In this document: piece after piece, positions 51,660-60,303 of the stretch
How positions within the stretch are numbered: position 1 is the first letter of the stretch
Layout of the letters: each line of letters begins with the position of its first letter
Virus record (IMG/VR): IMGVR_UViG_3300005466_000003
Coordinates: 1-61,732 of that record
Direction: 5' to 3' (one strand)
From: a virus
Length of the DNA stretch: 61,732 bases
Notes under the pieces: generated by a model
What the model saw: only the letters and a program-made list of their open reading frames with translations
Databases searched by the model: none
Told to the model about the DNA's origin: nothing
Made by a program: the position numbers and the translations under genes

Positions 51660-52167
51660 CGGCCGTATCTGCGGTGATGCGGGTGACATTAGTCCCCGAT
51701 TTCAAGATTGCCCTCCGGTTCGAGGCGACGACAATCCCTGTCCCGGCCGCAGTCTTCACCTGGACCCCGAAGGTATTATTGTTCGTGATGACCAGCAAGC
51801 CGCCCGTGGTCGCCGGGACAATAAGATTGCGTTGCACGGTGATCACTCCATTGCTGATGATGATAAAGACTCCCTCCACCTCGGTCGCAACGGTCGTGCC
51901 CAGAGTATAGTCGCCGTCCGTGGCAAAGCTGATCGTTACCTCTTTAAGCGGTAGCAGCGTGCCGCTCCCTCCCACCGCTCCGCTGAATTTGCTCGCCCCG
52001 GTGAAGGTGCTCGTGTTGCTGAAGCTATTCGCCCCGGTGAAGGCGTTCGTGAGCGAGAGGCCGGCGATAGCCGCATCTATCGAGTTTAGCGCGTTGTCAA
52101 TCACAGTCTCCTTGGAGGTCTGACCGACCTCAAGGAGCGTGATGCCTAAACGAGTCGTTGTCGCCAT
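51649..52167 (-). CDS. Tail fibre-like protein
   Basis: A 172-residue protein: TRLGITLLEVGQTSKETVID then LNSIDAAIAG resembles the N-terminus of phage fibre proteins (DUF2793-type). Repeats with FTGANSFSNTSTFTGAS follow, then a beta domain with VFIIISNGVITVQRNLIVPA. Follows the tail tip gene. Likely host-contact or fibre component. Confidence 0.78.
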   Translation of the reverse strand: MATTTRLGITLLEVGQTSKETVIDNALNSIDAAIAGLSLTNAFTGANSFSNTSTFTGASKFSGAVGGSGTLLPLKEVTISFATDGDYTLGTTVATEVEGVFIIISNGVITVQRNLIVPATTGGLLVITNNNTFGVQVKTAAGTGIVVASNRRAILKSGTNVTRITADTAVTP

Positions 52168-52179
52168 CTCTCTCTTCCT

Positions 52180-55100
52180 TTACACGTTCCCGATGAATGG
52201 GTATCCGCGAGCGCCCGCGTCATTGAGCTGATAGAGCGCGATGCTAATTGAGGGCTGCGGGCTGCCGAAGTCCGTGGTCTGGTTGGCTGCACTGTAGCTC
52301 ACCGAAGGCGAGGTTGTGCTGATCGAGCGGAGCGGTTTCCGCACCGTGCCGCCGCTCGTATAAGGCTGATAGCCTCGTGTATCGCGGTCAATCACAAACG
52401 AGGTGCCCGATACCGAGACCACCGTGAGCGTCTGACCGTTCAGGCTCGTCATGCCAGCGATCCCGGTAAAGTAGGCGCTGTCACCAGCAACTAGGCCGTG
52501 CCCTGCCGCTGTCACCGTCGCCTGGGCTGCCTGGGTGATCGCGCTGATATTGGTCCCTGCCCCAGGGAGGATCTTCGTCTCGTAGCGCTCCAGCGCGAAG
52601 TCCAAAGGCACGTCCTGATACGGCTGCAGGTCGTTGTTCTTCCGGGCGCGGCGGTAAAAGGTGATCGTCAGGTTGTTCGAGCCGTCGCGAGCACCGGCCA
52701 CATTCACTGGCGACCACGCGAACAGCTCCCGCCCGAAGACGTAGGCCGTAACAGGCGACACGTCCGCGAGTGTCTGCCCGCTGGCGACTGCCTTCAAGAG
52801 CATCGGAGCGCCGCCGCCGATGCTGCCGGTCAGGTTGACGCGGGTGATCCCGCCGTTATCGAGCGCGACCCGCTCCCCGATCCGGTGCTCGTCCCAGAAT
52901 GTATCCGTGCCGCGCTGCCCGCGCAGGAGGTGCGCGAGCCGGTAGGAGTCTCCTCCGAGGCTCGTGACGGTTCCATAGCGGATCATCTCATCACCTACGA
53001 ACGCGCCGTTAGCACCGCCGAGCACATCGGCGTCGCTCATCGAGACGGGCGGCACGTCGATTCCGGCGGTCAGGGTAATATCCACCGTGTTAGTGTCGTC
53101 AAAGACGCCGGTCGTCGTCCCGGCCGCCAGGACCGAGGTCGTCGTCCCGAAGGTGGCCGCGTCCGCGAGCGTCGTGTTCTCCTGGTAGGACGCGCCATTG
53201 TCGAGCGAGGTATAGAGCACCGCTCCTTCCCAGACGCCCGCTGTCGCCCCGTTCGCCGCCACATACAGCCCGATACTATCCGCATCAGCGTCCCTGCCTG
53301 CGTTGCCGTTCCACGCGATCAGCGCCGTATTGGTGACCGGCGTCGTGAACGAGACCGGCCCATTGACCGCGCCGCCCGGCACAACCTGGGTCAGCACCGC
53401 CGCGTCATCGAGCACCAGGCGCAAGGCAATCGCGCCCGGCAGCCCGAGGGTCATCTCGGCAATCCGGCAGCGGAAGGAACTGCTCCCCACCGGCAAGGTA
53501 ATCACATCGCCCGGCGTCAGCCAGAGATAGGAGAGCGGCAGGGAAATCTCAATCGTCTCCCGCTCCACCCACGCCTGATACAGCAGCCGCTCGGCCACTA
53601 GGCGGGCATCGTTCTCCGCAAACACCAGCGGCGCCGAGAGCGTGATCTGCTCCTGCAGGTGCGCCTTCGTATAGCGCAAGGCCCGCTGCGAGGACTGCTG
53701 GTAGCCGTTCTGCGAGGAGATGAACGCGAAGTCGACCGAGAACGGCAGCTCGAACTCCTGCAGCCGCCGCGTCAGGACGGTCGGCTTGGGCTCCAGATCG
53801 CTGCCGGGCTCTACCACCTCGGCCCCGAGGTCGAGCGCGTCTACGGTCACGACAGACGCCCCGCCGCGCTTTACAAAGACGATCTTCCCGTCATACTCGA
53901 CCAGATCGGCAAAGTAGACGCTCATCAGCCCTTCGATCACGCCTCTGGCCTCGCTCCGGTCGCTGATCGCAAAGCCGTTCACGATATCGGTTGCGGCCGA
54001 GACATCGTACTGGTTGGCAGTGAGCCCGCACTCGCTGAAGATGTCCGCGAGGATCGTCGCCAGTGTGGTGGTGCCGTCCGAGACCGTGCTCGCGCTCCAG
54101 TCGTCTACCTGTGCATCCGCCTCGGCGCTCCAGCCATGCTTCGTCTCGGTCTGGTTGAATGTAGAGGTCGTGTCGATCACCAGAGCGTTGTTCACGTAGC
54201 ACTTGATCGAGGTCGAGTTCGCAATGACCTTGATGACATCGCCATGGGCGGCAGCGACGGAAGCGGTCGCGAGGTTAGTGTGGGAGCCGGCTTGCTTTTT
54301 CAGCAGTTCATAGAAGCCAGGACCGAAGCCCTGCCGGTCACCAAAAGAGAGGTAATTGTTGTCGTCCAGAAGCCGGAAGACGATGAAGCCCGAGCCAGTG
54401 ATCGGTGAGCCCTGGAATACCTGCGTGAGCTGAACTTCGACATCCGACTCGCCGCACTCGATATACGCCGGGTTGTTCGGCGAGCTAGTGCTCTCGCCCG
54501 AGTTGCTGTCGATCTGCGGCTGGACGGTGAACCACTGCCAGGTATGACCCGAGGAGGAGATGCCGGCGTTGCCGTCGGGCCGGTTGAAGTCGTCATACGC
54601 CAGGCTAACACCGGCCGCATTTTCTACCTCGAAGGAGAAGTTGGGGAGGCGGTTGCCCCATGGCGTGAGGTCAAGGTCGTTGATATAGACACAGGCGCGA
54701 CCCCGGTAGGCAGAGACGTGCTCGCCGCTTTTGGCGAGCTGCTGGTCGTCCATATCGCTAATGACGCTCTGCGTGGCGGTGCCATAGCGGAACGTGATGT
54801 CATACGGCGTGCCGCCCTGGAGAAGCGTGGTGATCCCTTCGCCGGTGCCACCAGCCAGGGTGAACTCGTCCATGTCCATTCGCGGCACATTCTGCCCGGA
54901 AAGCGCCCCCTGGAAGGTCGCCGTCCACGGCCCCCCCGCACTGCCCGTTACCGAGATATTGCCGGGGCCGATAGAAGTCAGCGCCTCCAGCGTGGACTGG
55001 ACCAGACCCGCCGCCGAATTGTAGGCCAGCGTTGCCGTCTGATAGCCCCGGAAGTTAATCTTGAAGAGGCCTGAGGTATTGGTGCCGACACTGATGAGCT

Positions 55101-55530
55101 GGCTTTCATTGCTGCCGCCGCCGGTCGAGTCCCAGAGGACCAGATCCTCGCCGTAGACTTTTCGGATCGCGGTAATCGGTCCACGGCACAGCATGAGCAT
55201 GACATCAACACTGTAACTGAAGACCTGCTGCCGTGTGCCGGTGGCTTTACTTCCTTTCTTGCGCGAGGTTTCGCGGAGATCGGACCACCAGACCAGTTGA
55301 CTGCCGAGCCGCCACCTCCCCCACACCCATGGGATCGCTGATCCGTATTGGCTGGTCGTGACGCGGAGGTCCGAGAGCCGCCCGACCTGCTGCGGGCGCT
55401 GGTGAGCCGCGTCGATGAGTCCCCCGGCCAGGGTGCCGGCGGAAAAGCCGAGCTGGATAGCCTGCGGATCGCCTCCGGTGACTACCCCGCCGATGATGGC
55501 GCCAACGACGCCCAAGGCGACGGTCGCCAC
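52180..55530 (-). CDS. Tail tip / host-specificity protein (J-type)
   Basis: The largest single-frame protein (1116 residues; GTG 55530). The N-terminus (VGAIIGGVVTGGDPQAIQLG, then YGSAIPWVWGRWRLGSQLVW) is that of phage tail-tip / GTA TIM-barrel type proteins; a 'phage-tail_3'-like body follows. Inserts: a beta domain near 150-240 like that in the major tail protein; a concanavalin-like domain near 320-480 (YDDFNRPDGNAGISSSGHTW); and near 1015-1075 a ubiquitin-E1-FCCH-like module (VTAAGHGLVAGDSAYFTGIA). It should form the tip and bind the host surface. Confidence 0.86.
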   Translation of the reverse strand: MATVALGVVGAIIGGVVTGGDPQAIQLGFSAGTLAGGLIDAAHQRPQQVGRLSDLRVTTSQYGSAIPWVWGRWRLGSQLVWWSDLRETSRKKGSKATGTRQQVFSYSVDVMLMLCRGPITAIRKVYGEDLVLWDSTGGGSNESQLISVGTNTSGLFKINFRGYQTATLAYNSAAGLVQSTLEALTSIGPGNISVTGSAGGPWTATFQGALSGQNVPRMDMDEFTLAGGTGEGITTLLQGGTPYDITFRYGTATQSVISDMDDQQLAKSGEHVSAYRGRACVYINDLDLTPWGNRLPNFSFEVENAAGVSLAYDDFNRPDGNAGISSSGHTWQWFTVQPQIDSNSGESTSSPNNPAYIECGESDVEVQLTQVFQGSPITGSGFIVFRLLDDNNYLSFGDRQGFGPGFYELLKKQAGSHTNLATASVAAAHGDVIKVIANSTSIKCYVNNALVIDTTSTFNQTETKHGWSAEADAQVDDWSASTVSDGTTTLATILADIFSECGLTANQYDVSAATDIVNGFAISDRSEARGVIEGLMSVYFADLVEYDGKIVFVKRGGASVVTVDALDLGAEVVEPGSDLEPKPTVLTRRLQEFELPFSVDFAFISSQNGYQQSSQRALRYTKAHLQEQITLSAPLVFAENDARLVAERLLYQAWVERETIEISLPLSYLWLTPGDVITLPVGSSSFRCRIAEMTLGLPGAIALRLVLDDAAVLTQVVPGGAVNGPVSFTTPVTNTALIAWNGNAGRDADADSIGLYVAANGATAGVWEGAVLYTSLDNGASYQENTTLADAATFGTTTSVLAAGTTTGVFDDTNTVDITLTAGIDVPPVSMSDADVLGGANGAFVGDEMIRYGTVTSLGGDSYRLAHLLRGQRGTDTFWDEHRIGERVALDNGGITRVNLTGSIGGGAPMLLKAVASGQTLADVSPVTAYVFGRELFAWSPVNVAGARDGSNNLTITFYRRARKNNDLQPYQDVPLDFALERYETKILPGAGTNISAITQAAQATVTAAGHGLVAGDSAYFTGIAGMTSLNGQTLTVVSVSGTSFVIDRDTRGYQPYTSGGTVRKPLRSISTTSPSVSYSAANQTTDFGSPQPSISIALYQLNDAGARGYPFIGNV

Positions 55531-55531
55531 G

Positions 55532-55639
55532 TTACTCTTTTCCTCGGTGAATGACGACCAGGATCAGGACAATGAGCAGGAAGACGAAGGCAACTTCCCG
55601 CAGCAATATCCCCTGGTCAATCATCAGCAGCTCGTTCAT
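55532..55639 (-). CDS. 35-residue membrane peptide
   Basis: ATG 55639 overlaps the preceding stop as TGATG; the TAA ends 1 nt before the tip gene GTG. MNELLMIDQGILLREVAFVF then LLIVLILVVIHRGKE is a single membrane helix with a basic end. Too short for most gene finders. Confidence 0.6.
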   Translation of the reverse strand: MNELLMIDQGILLREVAFVFLLIVLILVVIHRGKE

Positions 55640-55785
55640 CACAGCGGTCGTCGTCTCCCGAGCAGATCGAGGATAAAGAGGATCACGGCCACGACCAAGA
55701 TCAGGTGAATGAGCCCTCCGAAGGCATAGCCACTGATCAAGCCCGCCAGCCAGAGTAGAAACAGGATCAATACGAGTGCTGTCAT
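55639..55785 (-). CDS. lmo0937-family-like membrane protein
   Basis: A 48-residue protein: LLWLAGLISGYAFGGLIHLI followed by LVVAVILFIL and a basic end. It matches the plan of the small bacterial lmo0937-type membrane proteins (two helices around a GY..GG.IH turn). ATG 55785 overlaps the zinc gene's stop. Why a phage keeps it in the tail operon is not known. Confidence 0.7.
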   Translation of the reverse strand: MTALVLILFLLWLAGLISGYAFGGLIHLILVVAVILFILDLLGRRRPL

Positions 55786-55979
55786 TCTTCCTCCTCCTTG
55801 ATCCGCCGCGCCTCTTTTCGCGTCGCCTCGGATCTGATCCGCACGATGCGGGACTGCACGATTATCTCATCATCATCACCGGCCCGCAGGCAGCCGGCGC
55901 AGTACAGCTTGCCGTGGTGGAGGTGCACCGGCTTCTGTTTCCCGCAGGTCGCGCAGTGGGGCTTAACACGGCCAGCCAT
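55782..55979 (-). CDS. Zinc-ribbon protein in tail operon
   Basis: A 65-residue protein, ATG 55979. CATCGKQKPVHLHHGKLYCA and GC complete a zinc ribbon, followed by an acidic-basic helix. It overlaps the NlpC/P60 gene by 17 nt. Confidence 0.72.
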   Translation of the reverse strand: MAGRVKPHCATCGKQKPVHLHHGKLYCAGCLRAGDDDEIIVQSRIVRIRSEATRKEARRIKEEEE

Positions 55980-56382
55980 CGGCGAGTGCCTTCCATCGCC
56001 ACACGCCAAGGCAGCACTCCTGCCAGCGGTCATCAATCCGGCTCTCCCGCACGCCTGCCTTGCTGTTGCAGTGGAGCATCGTTCCCGTCCCGGTCAGATA
56101 GGCGAGATGATACTTTCCTCGCCGCACCTCAAAGAGCCCGATATCGCCCGGCTCCATCGCCTCCTCAACCGCAACGCACTCCTCGGCCAGCGCGGGGAGG
56201 AGGATCTCGGCTCCTTCGCCGGGCGAGTAGTTCGGCGGGACAAAGGTCGTCACGCCGCAGCGCCAGGCGGGGAGCAAGATCAAACCGGCGCAGTCAACGC
56301 CGTGCTCCCAGGATCGCCCCGCGTGAAACCACGGAACACCGACCAGGGTGCGGGCTTCGACGATCAGGGAAAGGCCGGTCAT
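55963..56382 (-). CDS. NlpC/P60 peptidase, tail-associated
   Basis: A 139-residue cysteine peptidase from ATG 56382 (overlap with the DUF2163 stop). HGVDCAGLILLPAWRCG holds the nucleophile Cys in D-C-A-G-L. GDIGLFEVRRGKYHLAYLTG holds the catalytic His. Lambda K-type genes in the same tail position cleave peptidoglycan cross-links for DNA entry. This is the most likely role. Confidence 0.88.
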   Translation of the reverse strand: MTGLSLIVEARTLVGVPWFHAGRSWEHGVDCAGLILLPAWRCGVTTFVPPNYSPGEGAEILLPALAEECVAVEEAMEPGDIGLFEVRRGKYHLAYLTGTGTMLHCNSKAGVRESRIDDRWQECCLGVWRWKALADGWPC

Positions 56383-57278
56383 CGTCGGCGTCCCACTCGA
56401 AGGATGGCATCGGTGCCCGGCAGTTGCGCCTCTCCAGCGTGGTTCACGAAATTCTTGAACCTGCTCGTACACTGACTCAGCGTCCTATCGCAACCCCACT
56501 CCAGCGTCGCCACATCTCCCACAGCAACCACGAATGGAAACGGCTCTTGCAGGGTGATAACCGCCGTTGACCCGCCGCCCTGCGTGTGCTCCTTCACTTC
56601 CCTGGACTGGCCGATATTGAGGCCGGAAGTAAATGTCACCATGCCGTATCGGTAGAGAGTCGAAGCGCCGGCATCGCCGCTGAAGGTGATCTGCTTCGTC
56701 GAGTTCACGACAGAGACGGTGCGCGAGGGACGACACCCTGCCGGGGTGATCGTTCCGTTCGCGGTTCCCTCATTTGAGCCGTTCGGCATACAGCGAGAAT
56801 CAAAGAGCTTGCGCACCCGGCATAAGGGCGAGGTCAGCTCCACGAACTGCTGCGAGAGCCTTTGTGAGAGGCTTCTAATCTCGGCGGTGAACTGCCCGCC
56901 GTCCTCGGTGATCTCGCCCAAGGTGCCGGTAAGAAGGACTATCCGGCCCAGGGAAGGGTTGTCGAACGGCCAGAAGAACAGTTCGACCTTCGCGCCGTCC
57001 CAGAGGCCAGCCAGCAGCTCGGTTTCCTTCACCTTGGTTGAGGAGAGCAGCGCGACTACGTTCAGGTTGTCGACTCCGCTACCGACCTGGCTTGCCAGCT
57101 CGCTCGCGTCCACACTTGTCCAGGCAGAATAGGTCAAGCCTTCGATGGTCACGTCCACGTCGAGCGAGGTAAATCCTGAAATCTGGCCGTCGAGGCGCGT
57201 GATCTTCACGCAATTGGCGAGCGAGATCATCGAGCCGGCCAGGTAGGACTTCAGCGAGACAGAGAAAGCGCGGGCCAT
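56379..57278 (-). CDS. Baseplate hub / distal tail protein (DUF2163, BR0599-type)
   Basis: A 299-residue protein. Start RAFSVSLKSYLAGSMISLAN, YSAWTSVDASELASQVGSGV and LLTGTLGEITEDGGQFTAEI match DUF2163. The C-terminus CDRTLSQCTSRFKNFVNHAG with Cys pairs matches the BR0599-type hub end. It joins distal tail, NlpC/P60 and tip in GTA-like tails. Confidence 0.86.
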   Translation of the reverse strand: MARAFSVSLKSYLAGSMISLANCVKITRLDGQISGFTSLDVDVTIEGLTYSAWTSVDASELASQVGSGVDNLNVVALLSSTKVKETELLAGLWDGAKVELFFWPFDNPSLGRIVLLTGTLGEITEDGGQFTAEIRSLSQRLSQQFVELTSPLCRVRKLFDSRCMPNGSNEGTANGTITPAGCRPSRTVSVVNSTKQITFSGDAGASTLYRYGMVTFTSGLNIGQSREVKEHTQGGGSTAVITLQEPFPFVVAVGDVATLEWGCDRTLSQCTSRFKNFVNHAGEAQLPGTDAILRVGRRR

Positions 57279-57481
57279 CAGTCCTTGGCCTCCTCGGGCG
57301 GCTCGAACGTCTCAACTACCTCCCACTCCGAGAGCTTCCATTCCGTCTTCCAGAAGACGATTGCCTCCTCTGCGAGCACCGTCCAGACCTCGGGCGGCTC
57401 TTTCGAGCGGCAGAGGCAGTAGGGACGGCGCAGGATGCTCGCGCTGTATTGCGCCAGCTCGCGGGCGGTAGATCGGGTCAC
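57278..57481 (-). CDS. Small paralogous protein, copy 2
   Basis: A 67-residue protein from GTG 57481. Pattern AREL...(A)S.L..PY...RSKEPPEVWTV, then W..W..(V/Y)..PPE, shared with the gene at 57478-57675. Overlaps neighbours. Unknown role in the tail operon. Confidence 0.7.
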   Translation of the reverse strand: MTRSTARELAQYSASILRRPYCLCRSKEPPEVWTVLAEEAIVFWKTEWKLSEWEVVETFEPPEEAKD

Positions 57482-57675
57482 GCCACCACCTCTGGCGGCT
57501 GATAGGTCGCCTCGATCTCCCACCCTTCCTCGAACCACTTTGCTGTGATTGCAGCGGCGTCCTCAAAAACGTTGTAGAGGTCCGGCTGTTCCTTGGAGCG
57601 AACCACCGAGTAAGGATAACCGAGCATCTCTGCGGTAGCCTTTGCCAGATCGTGCGCCTCCTCGCGGTTCATCAT
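57478..57675 (-). CDS. Small paralogous protein, copy 1
   Basis: A 65-residue protein: EEAHDLAKATAEMLGYPYSV, RSKEQPDLYNVFEDAAAITA and YQPPEVVA. Its relation to copy 2 shows a tandem duplication. ATG at 57675 or 57672. Confidence 0.7.
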   Translation of the reverse strand: MMNREEAHDLAKATAEMLGYPYSVVRSKEQPDLYNVFEDAAAITAKWFEEGWEIEATYQPPEVVA

Positions 57676-58508
57676 GCCACCACCTCCACCAGCCTGACGC
57701 CAGAGACCGCCCGCACCTGCACATCCTGCAGCTCAATCTCCAGCTCGGTCTGGTCGAACCTCGCGGGCCAGTTGTGCTCCCCGCTCCAGTCAATCACATC
57801 AGAAGCTGCGATGTATTTCGTCGCAGTGCCACCCGAGACGAAAGCGCCGAATCCGGTACTGTTCACCGCAATTCTAATGGAGTTCGCAGGTGAATTGATA
57901 GCTAGCACCGTTCCCGCCAGTCCGTTCAAGCCCACTGTGCCCACGACCCCCGAAACATAGATGACATCTCCCACCGCGAACGTGTGCGCCGAGCCGAACT
58001 GGATCAAGGTCGTCGTGCCGGTCGTGATCCCGGTAAACGGTGTCTTCGAGAGCACCGAAGGCAGGGTCACAATCCCGGTTGCGTAGTCAACCGAGATGCC
58101 CACGAGGTTCGCTCCGTTCCGCCGCAACGTCACCGTCGCGGAGATAGGGGCGTAGACGTTCCGTGTGCGCGTTTGCCCTCCGTTGGAGTAGTTCCGCCTT
58201 AACTGCACGGTCGGCCCGCCAGAAGGCGCGAGAAGCTCATTGGTGGCGGTGTGCTCGCTCCAGTCATAGTAACGGAAGGCCCGCACCGGCCCATCCCGCG
58301 CCTCCCAGAATGCCAGCAGCGCCGCGCCTTCCGTGGGCGTCTTCGCCTCGAACTCGATCTCCCACCTTTTGGGCGAGAGACTCCACAGCTTGACTCGCTG
58401 CTCACTACCGCTGGGCATCGGCAGGAAGCGCGAGAGCTTCACCGTGCCGGCCGTTGCGCCGCGAGAGATTGTCCTATCGAGTTCCACGTCATCGAATGTT
58501 ACCGCCAC
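57672..58508 (-). CDS. Distal tail protein (DUF2460), copy 2
   Basis: A 278-residue protein of the DUF2460 type: SRFLPMPSGSEQRVKLWSLS, LAFWEARDGPVRAFRYYDWS, NYSNGGQTRTRNVYAP. An inserted FCCH-like module (FAVGDVIYVSGVVGTVGLNG) lies in residues about 170-230. It ends with ARFDQTELEIELQDVQVRAV. The paralogue at 58726 shares all three blocks. One or both make the distal tail ring. Confidence 0.86.
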   Translation of the reverse strand: MAVTFDDVELDRTISRGATAGTVKLSRFLPMPSGSEQRVKLWSLSPKRWEIEFEAKTPTEGAALLAFWEARDGPVRAFRYYDWSEHTATNELLAPSGGPTVQLRRNYSNGGQTRTRNVYAPISATVTLRRNGANLVGISVDYATGIVTLPSVLSKTPFTGITTGTTTLIQFGSAHTFAVGDVIYVSGVVGTVGLNGLAGTVLAINSPANSIRIAVNSTGFGAFVSGGTATKYIAASDVIDWSGEHNWPARFDQTELEIELQDVQVRAVSGVRLVEVVA

Positions 58509-58729
58509 TATAAGTCAAAGCCCATGGCTCGTAGCGACCGAAGGTCTTCCGAGTACAAGTCTCGCGGATAGTCAGTGGCGGCGAGCTTACGTCGAAGACA
58601 GGCCGGACAGCCGCAGTTCTGCCGTGCGTGGATCAGTCCGTCCTTACCGAGCACTGGTTTGAAGCTCCGATACCTGGACCGGCTAGTTACTTCTCCGGCC
58701 GTCTTTCCTCGCCTCAATTCCCTGATCAT
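58508..58729 (-). CDS. Cys-containing protein between DUF2460 genes
   Basis: A 73-residue basic protein with CGCPACLRRK, a zinc-knuckle half. It overlaps both DUF2460 genes by 1-4 nt. Unknown. Confidence 0.68.
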   Translation of the reverse strand: MIRELRRGKTAGEVTSRSRYRSFKPVLGKDGLIHARQNCGCPACLRRKLAATDYPRDLYSEDLRSLRAMGFDL

Positions 58730-60303
58730 AGTTCAAAGAAGCTCCTGAAAAACGCCACCACCGCGTTCCGCGTCGCCGCGTCGTGCGCCCGCGAGAACAG
58801 CAGCATCGCGCCCATCCCGCCCAATAGCCCGCCGTTTCCCGACGTGCCGCCGATGGCATAGCTCGTGTTCGGACTGCTGTTCCAGGGGTTCGGCCCCCCG
58901 ATCTGGTTCCCGTTCAGATAGAGGAAGCTCTGCCCCGAGACGCCGGTCGGCGGGTTCTGCACCAGCACCAGCGACTGCCAGCCGGTCTGCAGCGCCGTCC
59001 CGGTGGCGACGTGAGTGTTACTCGCCTGGTTCGATCCAAAGCCGTAGTTCGTGTCAGACGAGTAGCCGAAGCCCGCCGAGCCTCGAGCGAAGACCTCGGT
59101 ATAGTTCCCGATGGTTGAGCCCATCACGTACTGACCGACGAGCGCAGAGACGCCGATCGTGTTGATCCGGTAGAAGCAGTACCAGGTAAACCCGAGGCTG
59201 GTGCTCAATGGCGATCCCGGCAGCGAGCCGCTCATCTCTTTCGCTGTCGTGTTGAACTCGATCAGCCGCTTCCCGTTCGGGGAGAGGTTCGTCGTCACGC
59301 GTAAGACCGGCTTATTGCCTGCCGTCGCCTGCGCGGCGTCCCGGCCGTTGCCGCTGATATCCGCCCACGCCGCGACCGCATCGCCTTCATTGCCGGATAC
59401 CTGATCGCTGCGGAGATAGACCTCCAGCCCCGCCAGCGTCACCGGGTCAATCGTCTCCACCTCGCCCGATCCCTGCGTGACCTCGATCAGCGGCACGCTC
59501 CACGAGCGAATAAACGCGTCATCGTGGACCATCTCCTGCTGGATCGCCTCGAAGCGGGCCACATAGTCATGCGTGCCCGTCCAGGTCAAGGTATCCATGG
59601 TGGTCAGGTATTTGGTGGCGGTCCCGCCGCTCGTGTAAGCGGTAAAGAGCGTCGAATCGATGTTGACGGTGATCGTGGTTGCGGCAGTCGCGGTCACGGT
59701 GCCGACCAGCCCATTCGCCTCTACCATCCCGCTGATCCCCGAGAGGTAGACCTTATCGTTGACCGCGAAGCCGTGCGCCGCGCCCACCGTCACGACCGCC
59801 GAGGCTGCCTGGCTGATCGCGGTGATACTCTTCTGGAGGATGACCGGGAGCGTCACGACGCCCGATGTGTAGCTGACCGCCGCCGGGGTGATCGTGCCGC
59901 CGTTCTTCTTGACCACGATAGAGGCGACCGGCGCGAAGATGTTCTTCGTGCGCGTCTGTCCGCCCGAGGAGTAGGTCCGCACGAGTTGCACGTAGGGCGA
60001 GCCATCCGGCGCGAGTGCCTGATCGGTGACGCTGTTCTCGGAGGGATCGCGGAACCGGAAGGCTCGCTGCCCGCCGTCTCTGGCTTCCCAGAAGGCGATG
60101 AGCGTGTCAGCCTGGGAGAGGGGCCTCTGCTCAAACGGGAGCGTCCAGCGCTTCTTGGAGCCGCTCCAGAGCTTGACCCGCTGCTCGCGGCCACTGGGCA
60201 TCCGGATCAAGCGGGAGGGCTTCATTGAGCCCGATACCGCGTCCCGGCTCAGGTCTTGTGGTACGGACACGTCATCATAGAAGGGTGGAGAAGGAAGCGC
60301 CAT
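58726..60303 (-). CDS. Distal tail protein (DUF2460) with LamG-like domain
   Basis: A 525-residue protein. Residues 1-280 are DUF2460 (SRLIRMPSGREQRVKLWSGS, IAFWEARDGGQRAFRFRDPS, SSGGQTRTKNIFAP) with an FCCH-like insert (VTVGAAHGFAVNDKVYLSGI). Residues 300-525 are a concanavalin/LamG-type domain: YLRSDQVSGNEGDAVAAWAD, ISGNGRDAAQ, then a beta sandwich ending in LLFSRAHDAATRNAVVAFFR. That part likely binds sugars on the host. It overlaps the tape measure stop by one base. Confidence 0.88.
   Translation of the reverse strand: MALPSPPFYDDVSVPQDLSRDAVSGSMKPSRLIRMPSGREQRVKLWSGSKKRWTLPFEQRPLSQADTLIAFWEARDGGQRAFRFRDPSENSVTDQALAPDGSPYVQLVRTYSSGGQTRTKNIFAPVASIVVKKNGGTITPAAVSYTSGVVTLPVILQKSITAISQAASAVVTVGAAHGFAVNDKVYLSGISGMVEANGLVGTVTATAATTITVNIDSTLFTAYTSGGTATKYLTTMDTLTWTGTHDYVARFEAIQQEMVHDDAFIRSWSVPLIEVTQGSGEVETIDPVTLAGLEVYLRSDQVSGNEGDAVAAWADISGNGRDAAQATAGNKPVLRVTTNLSPNGKRLIEFNTTAKEMSGSLPGSPLSTSLGFTWYCFYRINTIGVSALVGQYVMGSTIGNYTEVFARGSAGFGYSSDTNYGFGSNQASNTHVATGTALQTGWQSLVLVQNPPTGVSGQSFLYLNGNQIGGPNPWNSSPNTSYAIGGTSGNGGLLGGMGAMLLFSRAHDAATRNAVVAFFRSFFEL

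Noticed and set aside
53659-54408. Long plus-strand frames opposite the tail tip gene (also 52498-53601)
   Set aside because: Typical antisense shadows in GC-rich coding DNA; no domain features or starts.
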